Below, one piece after another: positions 34,247-41,911 of a stretch of 64,000 nucleotides of DNA (within the stretch, counting starts at the first letter, position 1; each line of letters begins with the position of its first letter). The translations under genes and the position numbers were made by a program. The stretch is taken from contig NZ_JHZF01000017.1 in the NCBI RefSeq assembly GCF_000688295.1, positions 62,001 through 126,000 of the forward strand, read 5' to 3'. The DNA is from Pseudooceanicola nanhaiensis DSM 18065 (GTDB lineage Bacteria > Pseudomonadota > Alphaproteobacteria > Rhodobacterales > Rhodobacteraceae). A model generated the notes under the pieces. That model was not told the origin of the DNA. It made no database searches and worked only from the letters and a program-made list of their open reading frames with translations.

Positions 34247-34918
34247 CTAATGCTCGATCCGGACCTCGCCGAGCGTCGGGTCGATCCGGCGGGCCAGGCT
34301 GGTCAGCCGGGTCAGGAAATGCGTCCGCACATAGGTTGCATGGAACGCCGAGGGCGCGGCGAGCACCAGCCGCCCCTGCCCCGCCTCGACCTCGCTCAGC
34401 CCGTGGAACCAGGCGCCATAGGTCACCGGATCCTCCGCATGGAGCCGGGCCTGCGCCGTGGCCCAGACCCCCTCGCCCGCCATCGGCACGGGGCCCCGCA
34501 GCGGCACGACGTTGCTCTCGGGCGCCTCCGGACGCCCGCCGACCCGCTCGACGAAATCCGGCCCGATCAGCGGCCAGGCCGGCCGCGTGTCTTCCATCAT
34601 CCGCTCGAGGTCGAGGCCGTAGACGCTCAGCCGTCCCCGCGCGCCCTTGCGCTTCTGGACCAGCCAGCCGAGGCCCCGCAGCACCGCCATCTCGCGTTTC
34701 ACCGTGCGCTCGTCGACCGACCACATCCGCGCGATCTCGCGCTGGCCGACACACAACTCGTCGCGCTGCCAGTTGTAGCGGGCGGTGATCAACGCCATGA
34801 TCCGCATCACCCGCCGCTGGACGATCTTGTCCTGCGACAGGGCAAAGGCCATCAGCGCCGAAAGAATGTCGTACTTGCGCGCGCCGGCCTGGGGGCCGAC
34901 CGCCTTGGGCTTCTGCAT
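34247..34918 (-). CDS. DnaA-like plasmid replication initiator
   Basis: 223 residues from ATG 34918, with AGGAG 7 nt upstream (frame open to 35014). Residues 15-105 are basic and include a winged-helix region (REIARMWSVDERTVKREMAVLRGLGWLVQ). Residues 151-205 (VWATAQARLHAEDPVTYGAWFHGLSEVE..RLVLAAPSAFHATYVRTHFLTRL) resemble DnaA domain I; the AAA+ ATPase of DnaA is absent. This matches the DnaA-like replicase class of Rhodobacterales plasmids, which is encoded beside parAB. It is divergent from parAB, with candidate origin repeats between. It probably binds those repeats and recruits the replication machinery. Confidence 0.78.
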   Translation of the reverse strand: MQKPKAVGPQAGARKYDILSALMAFALSQDKIVQRRVMRIMALITARYNWQRDELCVGQREIARMWSVDERTVKREMAVLRGLGWLVQKRKGARGRLSVYGLDLERMMEDTRPAWPLIGPDFVERVGGRPEAPESNVVPLRGPVPMAGEGVWATAQARLHAEDPVTYGAWFHGLSEVEAGQGRLVLAAPSAFHATYVRTHFLTRLTSLARRIDPTLGEVRIEH

Positions 34919-35093
34919 CACCGTCTCCTGCCGCCGCGTCTTCTCGGTGGAAGATGGGCCTACCTCGTTGCCGGACCGTTGGGGCCTCGGACTGTGGGTC
35001 GAGTCGTCTCTCAACGCTCTTCCTCATCTTGGTGGCATTAACGTCCGGTTTCTCGATTCTGTCAAGCGGAGGGTGCCGGAGGGGAATTCCAAA

Positions 35094-35385
35094 CCAATAC
35101 CATTTCGAAGAAAAGGGTATCCACTGGTATTGGGGGACATCCAGCCTGTCCCCCAATAGACACGAAACGTCCCCTATTCGAGACGATTTCGCTGCCGTCC
35201 TGTCCCCTATTCGGGGCCCTTGTCCCCGGCGGTCCAGGTACCGCTCGATTCGGGTCCGAGCCCTGACGAGCCTGGGAAAAACCTTCCCTGCGGGGAAGAT
35301 CGCACAGGACGCTGATGCCGGTAAACCTTTGTTTTGCGTTTTTCCGAAATCGGGCGTATTTCAGGAAGCACAAAGAATTAACGTT
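35094..35385. other. Candidate origin of replication with nested inverted repeats, iteron-like repeats and an AT-rich segment
   Basis: The 477-bp gap between the initiator and parA holds CCAATACCA (35094-35102) paired with TGGTATTGG (35125-35133), and TATTGGGGGACA (35128-35139) paired with TGTCCCCCAATA (35147-35158). GTCCCCTATTCG is repeated exactly at 35169-35180 and 35202-35213, with degenerate GTCCCC starts at 35148 and 35222, giving spacings of 21, 33 and 20 bp, near whole helical turns. A parS-like palindrome follows at 35283-35298. The stretch at about 35321-35385 is visibly AT-rich against the GC-rich background and could be the unwinding element or the parA promoter. Confidence 0.65.
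35283..35298. repeat. Candidate parS site 1
   Basis: CTTCCCTGCGGGGAAG, one base off the perfect 16-bp palindrome CTTCCCCGCGGGGAAG. Located between the origin repeats and parA, 98 bp before the parA start. Confidence 0.75.
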
Positions 35386-35395
35386 GAGGCGCAGC

Positions 35396-36691
35396 ATGTA
35401 CGACCATACCGAGCTTGCCCGGCTCCAGGCGCAATCCCTGAAGATGCAGGGCTGGATCCGGCAGCAGACCTTCAGCCCGGAGAACCGCAAGACGCTCCGC
35501 CGCTTCTCCTCCTGGGAGGTGGCCGAGCTGATCTTCCGCATCAACCAGTCCACCTTCCGCGGCCGCCTCGCCGCCGACCCCTCCCTTCCCGGCGGGGAGG
35601 TCGAGGAGGACGGCCGCCAGCGCTGGTATTCGCTCGACGAGATCAACGAGCTCCGCCGCCGGATGAAGATCAACCGCAAGAGCCTGATGCCCCCCCGCCC
35701 CGCCGGCAAGCGCGCCTTCCGGGCCGCGGTCGCCAACTTCAAGGGCGGCGCCGGCAAGTCCACCGTCGCGCTCCACCTGGCCCATGCCGCCGCGCTCGAC
35801 GGCTACCGCGTCCTGCTGGTGGATTTCGACCCGCAGGCGACGCTGTCGCACTCGATGGGGCTCACCGACGTGGCCGAGGATTACACCGTCTGGGGCATCA
35901 TGGCGCGCGACCTCATCAAGGAGACCGACCGGATGAACGCCGCCGCCACCGGCGCGGCCTCCGGGACCGCCCTGCCCCAGCGAAAGCTGCCCGCCTCGAT
36001 CCGCGACATGGGCCTCGACGAGCTGCGCCACGGCGACTTCATCAAGACCACCGCCTGGTCCACGATCGACATCATCCCCTCCTGCGCCAATGCCGCCTTC
36101 GTGGAGTTCGCCTCCGCCCAGTACCGGCACCTGAACCCCGAATGGACCTTCTTCGCCGCCGTCTCGCGCTACCTCGACGGGCTGGGCGACGACGATTACG
36201 ACCTGATCCTCTTCGACTGCCCGCCCGCGATCGGCTACCAGTCGATGAACGCGGTCTTCGCGGCCGACATGCTCTATATCCCCTCCGGCCCCGGCTACTG
36301 GGAATACGACAGCACCACCTCCTTCATCGGCCAGCTCTCCGAGGCGCTCGAGGATCTGAGCCACGGCTTCGGCGAAAGCTTCCCCGCGGGGAAGGTCGCG
36401 CTGCCGAAAAGCTTCGCCGACATCCGCTTCCTGATGACCCGCTACGAGCCCGGCAACGACCTGCACCGCGCGATGCTTGAAGCCTTCCGCAAGGTTTTTG
36501 GCGATCATGTGACGGAGCATCCGATCGAGATGACCCGCGCCGTGGAGCAATCCGGGCGGTTCCTCTCCTCGGTCTACGAGATCGACTACCGCTCGATGAC
36601 GCGGGAGACCTGGCGCCGGGCGCGCGCCTCCTTCGACCGCGCCTACGAGGAGTTCAAGGGCAACGTCATCGCCGCATGGGACAAGGTGTGA
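35396..36691 (+). CDS. parA: ParA-family partition ATPase
   Basis: 431 residues from ATG 35396, with GAGG 7 nt upstream. N-terminal DNA-binding region (about 35-95; SSWEVAELIFRINQSTFRGRL, then RWYSLDEINELRRRM) as in type Ia plasmid ParA/RepA proteins, followed by the deviant Walker motif KGGAGKST at 116-123 and VDFDPQ at 142-147; LILFDCPPAIGYQSMNA is the Walker B/switch region. It segregates the replicon together with ParB and is likely autoregulated. The coding sequence contains a perfect parS palindrome at 36379-36394, read as FPAGK (329-333). ParB follows after 10 bp. Confidence 0.93.
   Translation: MYDHTELARLQAQSLKMQGWIRQQTFSPENRKTLRRFSSWEVAELIFRINQSTFRGRLAADPSLPGGEVEEDGRQRWYSLDEINELRRRMKINRKSLMPPRPAGKRAFRAAVANFKGGAGKSTVALHLAHAAALDGYRVLLVDFDPQATLSHSMGLTDVAEDYTVWGIMARDLIKETDRMNAAATGAASGTALPQRKLPASIRDMGLDELRHGDFIKTTAWSTIDIIPSCANAAFVEFASAQYRHLNPEWTFFAAVSRYLDGLGDDDYDLILFDCPPAIGYQSMNAVFAADMLYIPSGPGYWEYDSTTSFIGQLSEALEDLSHGFGESFPAGKVALPKSFADIRFLMTRYEPGNDLHRAMLEAFRKVFGDHVTEHPIEMTRAVEQSGRFLSSVYEIDYRSMTRETWRRARASFDRAYEEFKGNVIAAWDKV
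36379..36394. repeat. Candidate parS site 2 (inside parA)
   Basis: Perfect palindrome CTTCCCCGCGGGGAAG within the parA coding sequence, encoding part of S-FPAGK. Confidence 0.75.
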
Positions 36692-36701
36692 GGGCCGGAT
36701 C

Positions 36702-37808
36702 ATGGTGAAGAAGAGACGCATGTTCGACATCGAGATGCCGGAGGAGGGGCCGCCCGAAACCTTCCCCGCGGGGAAGGTCGAAGCCCCCTCGGCCGAGCCG
36801 CGCCGCCGCGGGCCGATGGCGACCGCCATCGGCGAGACGGCCGAGAGCAGCCGCGAGCGCGCCGAGGTCGAGGCGCAAATCCGGGCCGAGAACGACGCGC
36901 TGGCGCATGAGCACGTGAAGCTGAAGCGCCTCGGGCTGGTGCTGGAGCTGGTGCCGCTGGAGGCTGTCGAGACCTCCAAGCTGATCCGCGACCGCGCCGC
37001 CGGGCCGGACATGGAGCTTGCCGGGCTCAAGGCCTCGATCACGGAGCTGGGGCTCTCGAACCCGATCCGGCTGGAGGCGCGGCCCGACGGCCGGTTCGAG
37101 CTGATCCAGGGCTTCCGCCGTCTGGCGGCCTACCGCGCCTTGCTGGAAGAGACCGGCGATGCCGAGGCCTGGGGCCGCATCCCGGCCGCCGTCAGCCAGC
37201 CGGGCGACGACCTCGACGTGCTCTACCGCCGGATGGTGGACGAGAACCTCGTGCGCAAGGACATCTCCTTCGCCGAGATGGCGCAGCTGGCGCTGGACTA
37301 CGCGGCCGATCCCGGCACGGCGATCGAGGATCCGGACAAGGCGGTGGCGGAGCTCTTCAAGTCCGCGGGCTACCAGAAGCGCAGCTATGTCCGGAGCTTC
37401 ATCAAGCTGATGGAGCGGATCGGCCCGGCGCTGCAATTCGCGCCGGACGTGCCGCGCGCGCTCGGCCTCGCCCTGGCGCAGCGGCTGGAGGAGGTCGACG
37501 GGCTCTCGGGCGTGATCCGGCGCGAGCTGGCGGAGCTCGACAACCGTTCGGTGGTGGACGAGCTCGAGGTGCTGCGGCGCCATGCCGGGATGTCGGAAGG
37601 GGCACCGGCCCCCCGGGCGCCGGCGGTGAAACCGGCGGGGGCAGGCGGCAAGGCCAAGACCTCGTTCCAGTTCGACCGGGCCGAGGGGCGCGCGAAATGC
37701 ACCGCGGCCAACGGACGGCTGGAGGTGCGGCTGGACCGGGATTTCTCGACCATCGACCGGCGGCGTCTGGAAGAGGCGGTGCGCCGGATGCTTGACCAGC
37801 TGGAGTGA
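36702..37808 (+). CDS. parB: ParB-family centromere-binding partition protein
   Basis: 368 residues. Basic N-terminus (MVKKRRMF) followed by the CTPase/ParB-N domain: LIQGFRRLAAYRAL (GFRR 137-140, equivalent to GERRxRA) and ENLVRKDISFAEMAQ (181-195, equivalent to NxxREDL). A helix-turn-helix region follows (about 215-260, KSAGYQKRSYVRSFIKLMERI), and a C-terminal dimerisation part ends RRLEEAVRRMLDQLE. It should bind the palindromes of this locus and spread or clamp on DNA. A perfect palindrome (36761-36776) lies in the coding sequence, read as FPAGK at residues 21-25, before the conserved domain. Confidence 0.92.
   Translation: MVKKRRMFDIEMPEEGPPETFPAGKVEAPSAEPRRRGPMATAIGETAESSRERAEVEAQIRAENDALAHEHVKLKRLGLVLELVPLEAVETSKLIRDRAAGPDMELAGLKASITELGLSNPIRLEARPDGRFELIQGFRRLAAYRALLEETGDAEAWGRIPAAVSQPGDDLDVLYRRMVDENLVRKDISFAEMAQLALDYAADPGTAIEDPDKAVAELFKSAGYQKRSYVRSFIKLMERIGPALQFAPDVPRALGLALAQRLEEVDGLSGVIRRELAELDNRSVVDELEVLRRHAGMSEGAPAPRAPAVKPAGAGGKAKTSFQFDRAEGRAKCTAANGRLEVRLDRDFSTIDRRRLEEAVRRMLDQLE
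36761..36776. repeat. Candidate parS site 3 (inside parB)
   Basis: Perfect palindrome CTTCCCCGCGGGGAAG in codons 20-25 of parB, encoding the same FPAGK as the copy in parA. Confidence 0.75.
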
Positions 37809-37813
37809 GCGAT

Positions 37814-37829
37814 CTTCCCCGCGGGGAAG
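37814..37829. repeat. Candidate parS site 4
   Basis: Perfect palindrome CTTCCCCGCGGGGAAG starting 6 bp after the parB stop codon. Confidence 0.8.
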
Positions 37830-37908
37830 GTTTCGGGGCCGGGGGCAGGGATGCCGCCGGCCCTTTTCCTTTGCGTCGCGGTGCGTGGGGGGGCATGGCG
37901 CGCAGGAC

Positions 37909-37924
37909 CTTCCCTGCGGGGAAG
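37909..37924. repeat. Candidate parS site 5
   Basis: CTTCCCTGCGGGGAAG, the same single-base variant as site 1, in the non-coding 188 bp between parB and parE. Confidence 0.75.
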
Positions 37925-37971
37925 GTGGACGCGGCGCCGCGGCGGCGTTGCGAGGGTGCCGTCACCGGAGC

Positions 37972-37987
37972 CTTCCCCGCGGGGAAG
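37972..37987. repeat. Candidate parS site 6
   Basis: Perfect palindrome CTTCCCCGCGGGGAAG, ending 10 bp before the parE stop codon (minus-strand gene). Sites 4, 5 and 6 are spaced 95 and 63 bp apart. Confidence 0.78.
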
Positions 37988-37996
37988 GCTCCGGCC

Positions 37997-38326
37997 TCAG
38001 CCCCGCAGTGCGCGGAGCGCGGCGATCCGGGCCGGCAGGTCGGTGCGAGCGTGCAGGAAGTCGACGAAGATCACCTCTGCCTCGGTCTCCAGGAAGACGG
38101 CGAAGTGCTCTCCGGCGCGGGTGAAGCGCAGGCCGGTGGCGGCGCCGTCGTCCAGCAGCAGGGCGCAATCCTGCGTGCTGGCGCGGCCCTCGGCGGCGGC
38201 GGTGCAGCGGGCGACAAGCTCTTCCTCGTAGAGCTCCGCCTGGACGGGGCCGAAGGTGTCGAGGGTCCAGAGCGCGATGTCGATCAGGCTGTCCTGGGCG
38301 CGGGGCGTCAGGCGCCAGGGCTTCAC
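37997..38326 (-). CDS. parE: Type II toxin, ParE/RelE superfamily
   Basis: 109 residues, typical for the family. LTPRAQDSLIDIALWTLDTFG is the N-terminal helical hairpin, GLRFTRAGEHFAVFLETEAEVIFVDFLHARTDLPARI the C-terminal beta-sheet and final helix of ParE. ParE toxins inhibit gyrase; RelE relatives cut mRNA, and the sequence fits ParE better. Overlaps the antitoxin gene stop by 4 bp, the usual antitoxin-first operon. It would kill plasmid-free cells and so stabilise the replicon. Confidence 0.85.
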   Translation of the reverse strand: MKPWRLTPRAQDSLIDIALWTLDTFGPVQAELYEEELVARCTAAAEGRASTQDCALLLDDGAATGLRFTRAGEHFAVFLETEAEVIFVDFLHARTDLPARIAALRALRG

Positions 38327-38589
38327 GGGGCGGACCGGCGGCGTCGGGCTTCGGTAAAGGCGGTGCGGATGGCCTCGGCCCCGGTGCCCTCGGCCCGTGC
38401 GCCCGAGAGCGCCTCGTCGAGGCCCGCCCGCAGGCGTTCGCGGAGGGCGAGGGTCTGGCTCTCCTCCAGCTCCAGCAGGCGCAGCCCGGCGCGGAGCGCT
38501 TCGGAGGCGTTCTGGTAGCGGCCGGTGGCCACGAGCGATTGCACCAGCGCTTCCTGTTCCGCGGTGAGGACGACGTTGCGGGTGGTCAT
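38323..38589 (-). CDS. parD: Type II antitoxin, ParD family
   Basis: 88 residues. N-terminal ribbon-helix-helix (TRNVVLTAEQEALVQSLVATGRYQNASEALRAGLRLLE) binds DNA as a dimer; the C-terminal tail (ALSGARAEGTGAEAIRTAFTEARRRR) would wrap the toxin. GGAG lies upstream of ATG 38589. A palindrome 19 bp upstream (38608-38626) is the expected autoregulatory operator. Forms a two-gene operon with parE inside the partition region. Confidence 0.87.
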   Translation of the reverse strand: MTTRNVVLTAEQEALVQSLVATGRYQNASEALRAGLRLLELEESQTLALRERLRAGLDEALSGARAEGTGAEAIRTAFTEARRRRSAP

Positions 38590-38607
38590 GGCGCGACTCC
38601 TTCGGCT

Positions 38608-38626
38608 ATTGGCAATATATGCCAAT
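38608..38626. promoter_or_regulatory. parDE operator/promoter palindrome
   Basis: ATTGGCA-atata-TGCCAAT: perfect 7-bp arms with an AT core, starting 19 bp upstream of parD. Such sites are the standard binding target of ParD ribbon-helix-helix dimers. Confidence 0.65.
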
Positions 38627-38680
38627 GACGCCGCGTGGACAAGGCCGGGCAGGGCAGGGGGCGCGCCGGGGCGGGCGGAC

Positions 38681-38696
38681 CTTCCCCGCGGGGAAG
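38681..38696. repeat. Candidate parS site 7
   Basis: Perfect palindrome CTTCCCCGCGGGGAAG, 10 bp beyond the fcs stop codon and upstream of parDE. With site 6 it brackets the toxin-antitoxin module. Confidence 0.78.
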
Positions 38697-38705
38697 GTTC
38701 CGGGG

Positions 38706-40547
38706 CTAGGCCTCGGCCTCCGCGGGCCGGATCACGCGGGCGTCGTCGGACCAGAGCCGCGCGGCCAGCGCCGCGCGGTTCCGCAGGACCGCGCGCTGGT
38801 TGATCGAGCCCTTGTCTGTCACCTCGCCCCGGTCGAACTCCAGCGGCGCGGCGAGGAAGATCATCCGCGTCACCCGGTTGGAGGAGCCGGTCGCGCGACT
38901 TGCATGGGCCGCCAGTCGTTCCGCCGCCGCCCGGCGCACCGCGGGATGGTCCAGAAGCGCCACGCCCTGCGTGCCGTCGCCCGCGATCGCGGCCAGGGCG
39001 GTCCAGTTGGGCACCACGAGCGCGCCGAGGTCCTCCTGCCCTTCGCCCGCCGCCACCACGTCGGAGGCGAGGCCGCCCAGATCGTCGGTCAGCTGCGCCC
39101 GGACCGGCCCGACGGCGACCCAGGTGCCGGAGGCGAGCTTGAAGTTCTCGGCCAGCCGCCCGTCGAAGAGCAATCCCTTCGCGGGGTCGTCGGGATCGGC
39201 GAAGCGGAAGGCGTCGCCGAAGCAGTAGAAGCCTTCCTCGTCGAAGGCCTCGGCCGTGAGCGTGTCGTTGCCCCAGTAGCCCGGCGTGATCGAGGGGGAC
39301 TTGATCCGGCCCTCGAGCTTGTCGCCCTGCGGGACCAGCTTGAAGGTCACCCCGTGGGCCGGGATGCCGAGGTTGCCCGAGGTCTTCTGCCGCTCGGTGC
39401 AGCAGAGCGCGAAGGGCCCGGTCTCGGTTGAGCCGAAGCCGGTGGTCAGCAGGACGCCGCCGGGCACCATCTCCTCGGCGACGCGGGTGAGGCGGTCCCA
39501 GACCGGCTGGGACATGCCGGCCCCGGCGTAGAAGAGCATCTGGAGGCGGCTGAAGAAGGTCTTGCGGAGTGCGGCGTCGGTCTCGAACGCCTCGAGCAGC
39601 ATCTGGAAGCCGAGCGGGACGTTGAAATACCAGGTCGGCGCCACCTCGCGCAGGTTCTCGATGGTGCGGGCGATGCCGTCCCGGGTCGGGCGGCCGTCGT
39701 CGATGTAATAGGTCCCGCCGTTGGTGTGGACCATGTTGAACACCTTGTTGCCGCTGGCCGTGTGGTTCCAGGGCGCCCAGTCGACCACGACCGGCGGGGT
39801 CTTCGTCATGAAGACGAAGCATTGCCGGATGATCTGCTGGTTCGAGACGAGCATCCCGTGGGTCTGGATCACCGCCTTGGGCGTGCCGGTGGTGCCTGAG
39901 GTGAAGAGGAACTTGGCCACCGTCTCGCCGGTGATGGCGGCATGGGCCGCCTCGGCCGCCTCGGTCGGGGGCGTCGCGAGGAGGGTGTCGAAGGGGATGA
40001 CCTTTCGGCCCGGCATCGTGCCGGTGAGGGTGGTGACGGGGATGGAGGCGTCGAAAACAGTCTCTATTGCGGGGGAAAAAGGCTCCAGCCGGTCCGCGAA
40101 GATGAGGCCGGGGTGGAGCTGGTCGGCGATGTCGCGGAGCTTGAGATAGTCTCCGCCGGTGAGCGCATAGGCCGGCGCGAGCGCGGCGGAGGGGATGCCG
40201 ACGTGCTGGGCGCCGAGGGCGATCAGGGCATGGGCGATGGAATTGCCCGAGAGAATCAGCACGGGCCGGTCCGCGGAGAGGCCGAGCCCCAGCAGGGCGG
40301 TGCCGATGGCGCGGATCCGGGCGGCGGCCTCGGCATAGGTCAGCTCGATCCAGGCGCGGTCGGGGCCGCGTTCGGCCATCCAGACGGTGTCGGGCGTGCG
40401 CGCGGCCCAGTCCATGAACGCGTCGGTGATCGCGGCGGGGCAGGGGTCGAGCGCGCCCTCCTGCCAGACGAGGATGGACCCGTCGGGCCGCGTCTCGCTG
40501 CGCACGACGGGGTCCCAGAACATCGCGTCCTGTGCGGTGGCGGTCAT
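38706..40547 (-). CDS. fcs: Feruloyl-CoA synthase-type hydroxycinnamate:CoA ligase
   Basis: 613 residues of the ANL family. Motifs: [21 protein letters not shown] (P-loop), [15 protein letters not shown] (A5), [25 protein letters not shown] (ribose Asp) and an [14 protein letters not shown] segment characteristic of feruloyl-CoA synthases. Length agrees with Fcs enzymes. It activates ferulate, coumarate or caffeate with ATP. Divergent from the crotonase-MarR-amidohydrolase-TRAP operon across 105 bp, so both are probably controlled by the MarR protein encoded at 41.4 kb. Confidence 0.87.
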   Translation of the reverse strand: MTATAQDAMFWDPVVRSETRPDGSILVWQEGALDPCPAAITDAFMDWAARTPDTVWMAERGPDRAWIELTYAEAAARIRAIGTALLGLGLSADRPVLILSGNSIAHALIALGAQHVGIPSAALAPAYALTGGDYLKLRDIADQLHPGLIFADRLEPFSPAIETVFDASIPVTTLTGTMPGRKVIPFDTLLATPPTEAAEAAHAAITGETVAKFLFTSGTTGTPKAVIQTHGMLVSNQQIIRQCFVFMTKTPPVVVDWAPWNHTASGNKVFNMVHTNGGTYYIDDGRPTRDGIARTIENLREVAPTWYFNVPLGFQMLLEAFETDAALRKTFFSRLQMLFYAGAGMSQPVWDRLTRVAEEMVPGGVLLTTGFGSTETGPFALCCTERQKTSGNLGIPAHGVTFKLVPQGDKLEGRIKSPSITPGYWGNDTLTAEAFDEEGFYCFGDAFRFADPDDPAKGLLFDGRLAENFKLASGTWVAVGPVRAQLTDDLGGLASDVVAAGEGQEDLGALVVPNWTALAAIAGDGTQGVALLDHPAVRRAAAERLAAHASRATGSSNRVTRMIFLAAPLEFDRGEVTDKGSINQRAVLRNRAALAARLWSDDARVIRPAEAEA

Positions 40548-40652
40548 GACTCCTCCTTCACTCCCGATCCGGCTTCACGTTGACTCGAATCGCGGATATT
40601 GTCTACGTGGAAACAGAATTGCGCCGGCCGAGAGGCGGCGAAGGGAGGACAG

Positions 40653-41438
40653 ATGAGCGGCACCGACGACCTCGTCACCTACGAGATGCGCGGCGATGTC
40701 GCGTTGCTGGGGCTCAACCGTCCCGAGAAGCGCAACGCGATCTCGGACCGCTTCGTGGAGGCGATCCACGACGCGGTGACGCGCGCGTCCTCGGAGGCGA
40801 AGGCGGGCGTCATCCACGGTCACGGCACCCATTTCTGCGCCGGGCTCGACCTGTCGGAACACAGCGAAAAGCCCTTGTTCGAGGCTGTCAAAGGCTCGCG
40901 CCGCTGGCATGCGGTGTTCGATGCGATCGAGCGGGGCACGATCCCCTTCGTTTCGGCCATCAGCGGCGCGGCGGTCGGCGGCGGCTTCGAGCTGGCGGCC
41001 GCGACGGCGATCCGGGTGGCGGAGACCAACGCCTTCTTCGCCCTGCCGGAGGGGCAGCGGGGCATCTTCGTCGGCGGCGGCGGCTCGGTGCGGATCGCGC
41101 GGCTGATCGGACCGGCCCGGATGGGGGACATGATGCTCACCGGCCGGGTGCTGGATGCGGTCACGATGGAGGCCTGGGGCGGCGTCTCCTACGTGGTCGA
41201 GACGGGCGAGGCGGTCGACAGGGCGGTCGAGCTGGCCGACCGCATGGCCGGCAATGCCGAGTTCACCAATTACGCCATTCTCAACGCCCTGCCGCGGATC
41301 GCGGACATGTCGAGCGAGGACGGGCTCTTCACCGAGAGCATGGTCGCCTCGCTCGCCACGATGACCCCGGAGGCGAAGCAGCGGCTGAAAGACTTCCTGG
41401 AGAAGCGGGCGGCCAAGGTGGAGGCGCCCGGTGGCTGA
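40653..41438 (+). CDS. Crotonase: hydroxycinnamoyl-CoA hydratase (possibly hydratase/lyase)
   Basis: 261 residues; ATG 40653 follows GGGAGG. Crotonase motifs: LNRPEKRNAIS, HFCAGLDLSEH (oxyanion hole) and GAAVGGGFELAAA. Both catalytic Glu positions are kept: Glu in GGFELA and Glu in ALPEGQRG, 20 residues apart as in classical hydratases. Next to feruloyl-CoA synthase it should hydrate hydroxycinnamoyl-CoA; whether it also cleaves to the aldehyde and acetyl-CoA cannot be told from these motifs. No vanillin dehydrogenase gene is seen in the window. Confidence 0.85.
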   Translation: MSGTDDLVTYEMRGDVALLGLNRPEKRNAISDRFVEAIHDAVTRASSEAKAGVIHGHGTHFCAGLDLSEHSEKPLFEAVKGSRRWHAVFDAIERGTIPFVSAISGAAVGGGFELAAATAIRVAETNAFFALPEGQRGIFVGGGGSVRIARLIGPARMGDMMLTGRVLDAVTMEAWGGVSYVVETGEAVDRAVELADRMAGNAEFTNYAILNALPRIADMSSEDGLFTESMVASLATMTPEAKQRLKDFLEKRAAKVEAPGG

Positions 41439-41910
41439 CATGCTGGACCGCGGCACCCATGACGGCGCGGTCCGCTTCGGGCCGCTGGCGGAATCGCTCG
41501 GCCTTCTGCTCAGGCTCTCGCAGCTGCACAGCTTCCACGATTTCTACACCGCGCTGGAACGCCACCACGTGCGGCCCGGCGAGATCTCGATCCTGATGAT
41601 GATCCGGGAGAACCCCGGCATCCGTCAGGGGGTGCTGGCGAGCGCGCTGATGATCAAGCGCGCGCACATGGCCAAGATGGCGCGACGGCTGGAGGATGCG
41701 GGTCTGATCGAGCGGAGCGTGCCCCCCGACGACCGCCGCGCGATGGAACTTCGGCTGACCGCGCAGGGAGAGCTGCGGGCCGCCGAGATGACCCCCGATC
41801 TGGAAGCGCACGAGGCGCGGAATTTCGGCGGGCTGACCCCGGAGGAGGCGGCGACGCTCAGGACGTTGCTGCGGAAATACCTGGCGCTCGACGCGCCGAA
41901 AGAGGACTGA
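41431..41910 (+). CDS. MarR-family regulator of the hydroxycinnamate cluster
   Basis: 159 residues; GTG at 41431 with GGAGG upstream, overlapping the crotonase stop by 8 bp. wHTH: ISILMMIRENPGIRQGVLASALMIKRAHMAKMARRLEDAGLIERSV, with wing DDRRAMELRLTAQGE. Position and family match CouR/FerR/FerC-type repressors that release DNA on binding hydroxycinnamoyl-CoA, so it probably represses both fcs and its own operon. Confidence 0.87.
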   Translation: MADMLDRGTHDGAVRFGPLAESLGLLLRLSQLHSFHDFYTALERHHVRPGEISILMMIRENPGIRQGVLASALMIKRAHMAKMARRLEDAGLIERSVPPDDRRAMELRLTAQGELRAAEMTPDLEAHEARNFGGLTPEEAATLRTLLRKYLALDAPKED

Positions 41911-41911
41911 C

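Noticed and set aside
35117-35124. TATCCAC resembling part of a chromosomal DnaA box near the origin
   Set aside because: Only a partial match to TTATCCACA and a single copy; not enough to call.
40548-40652. TTGACT and TATTGT in the fcs-crotonase divergent region as a promoter
   Set aside because: Spacing of 11 bp is too short for a sigma70 promoter, and the nearby GTCTACGTGGAAAC is only a weak imperfect palindrome.
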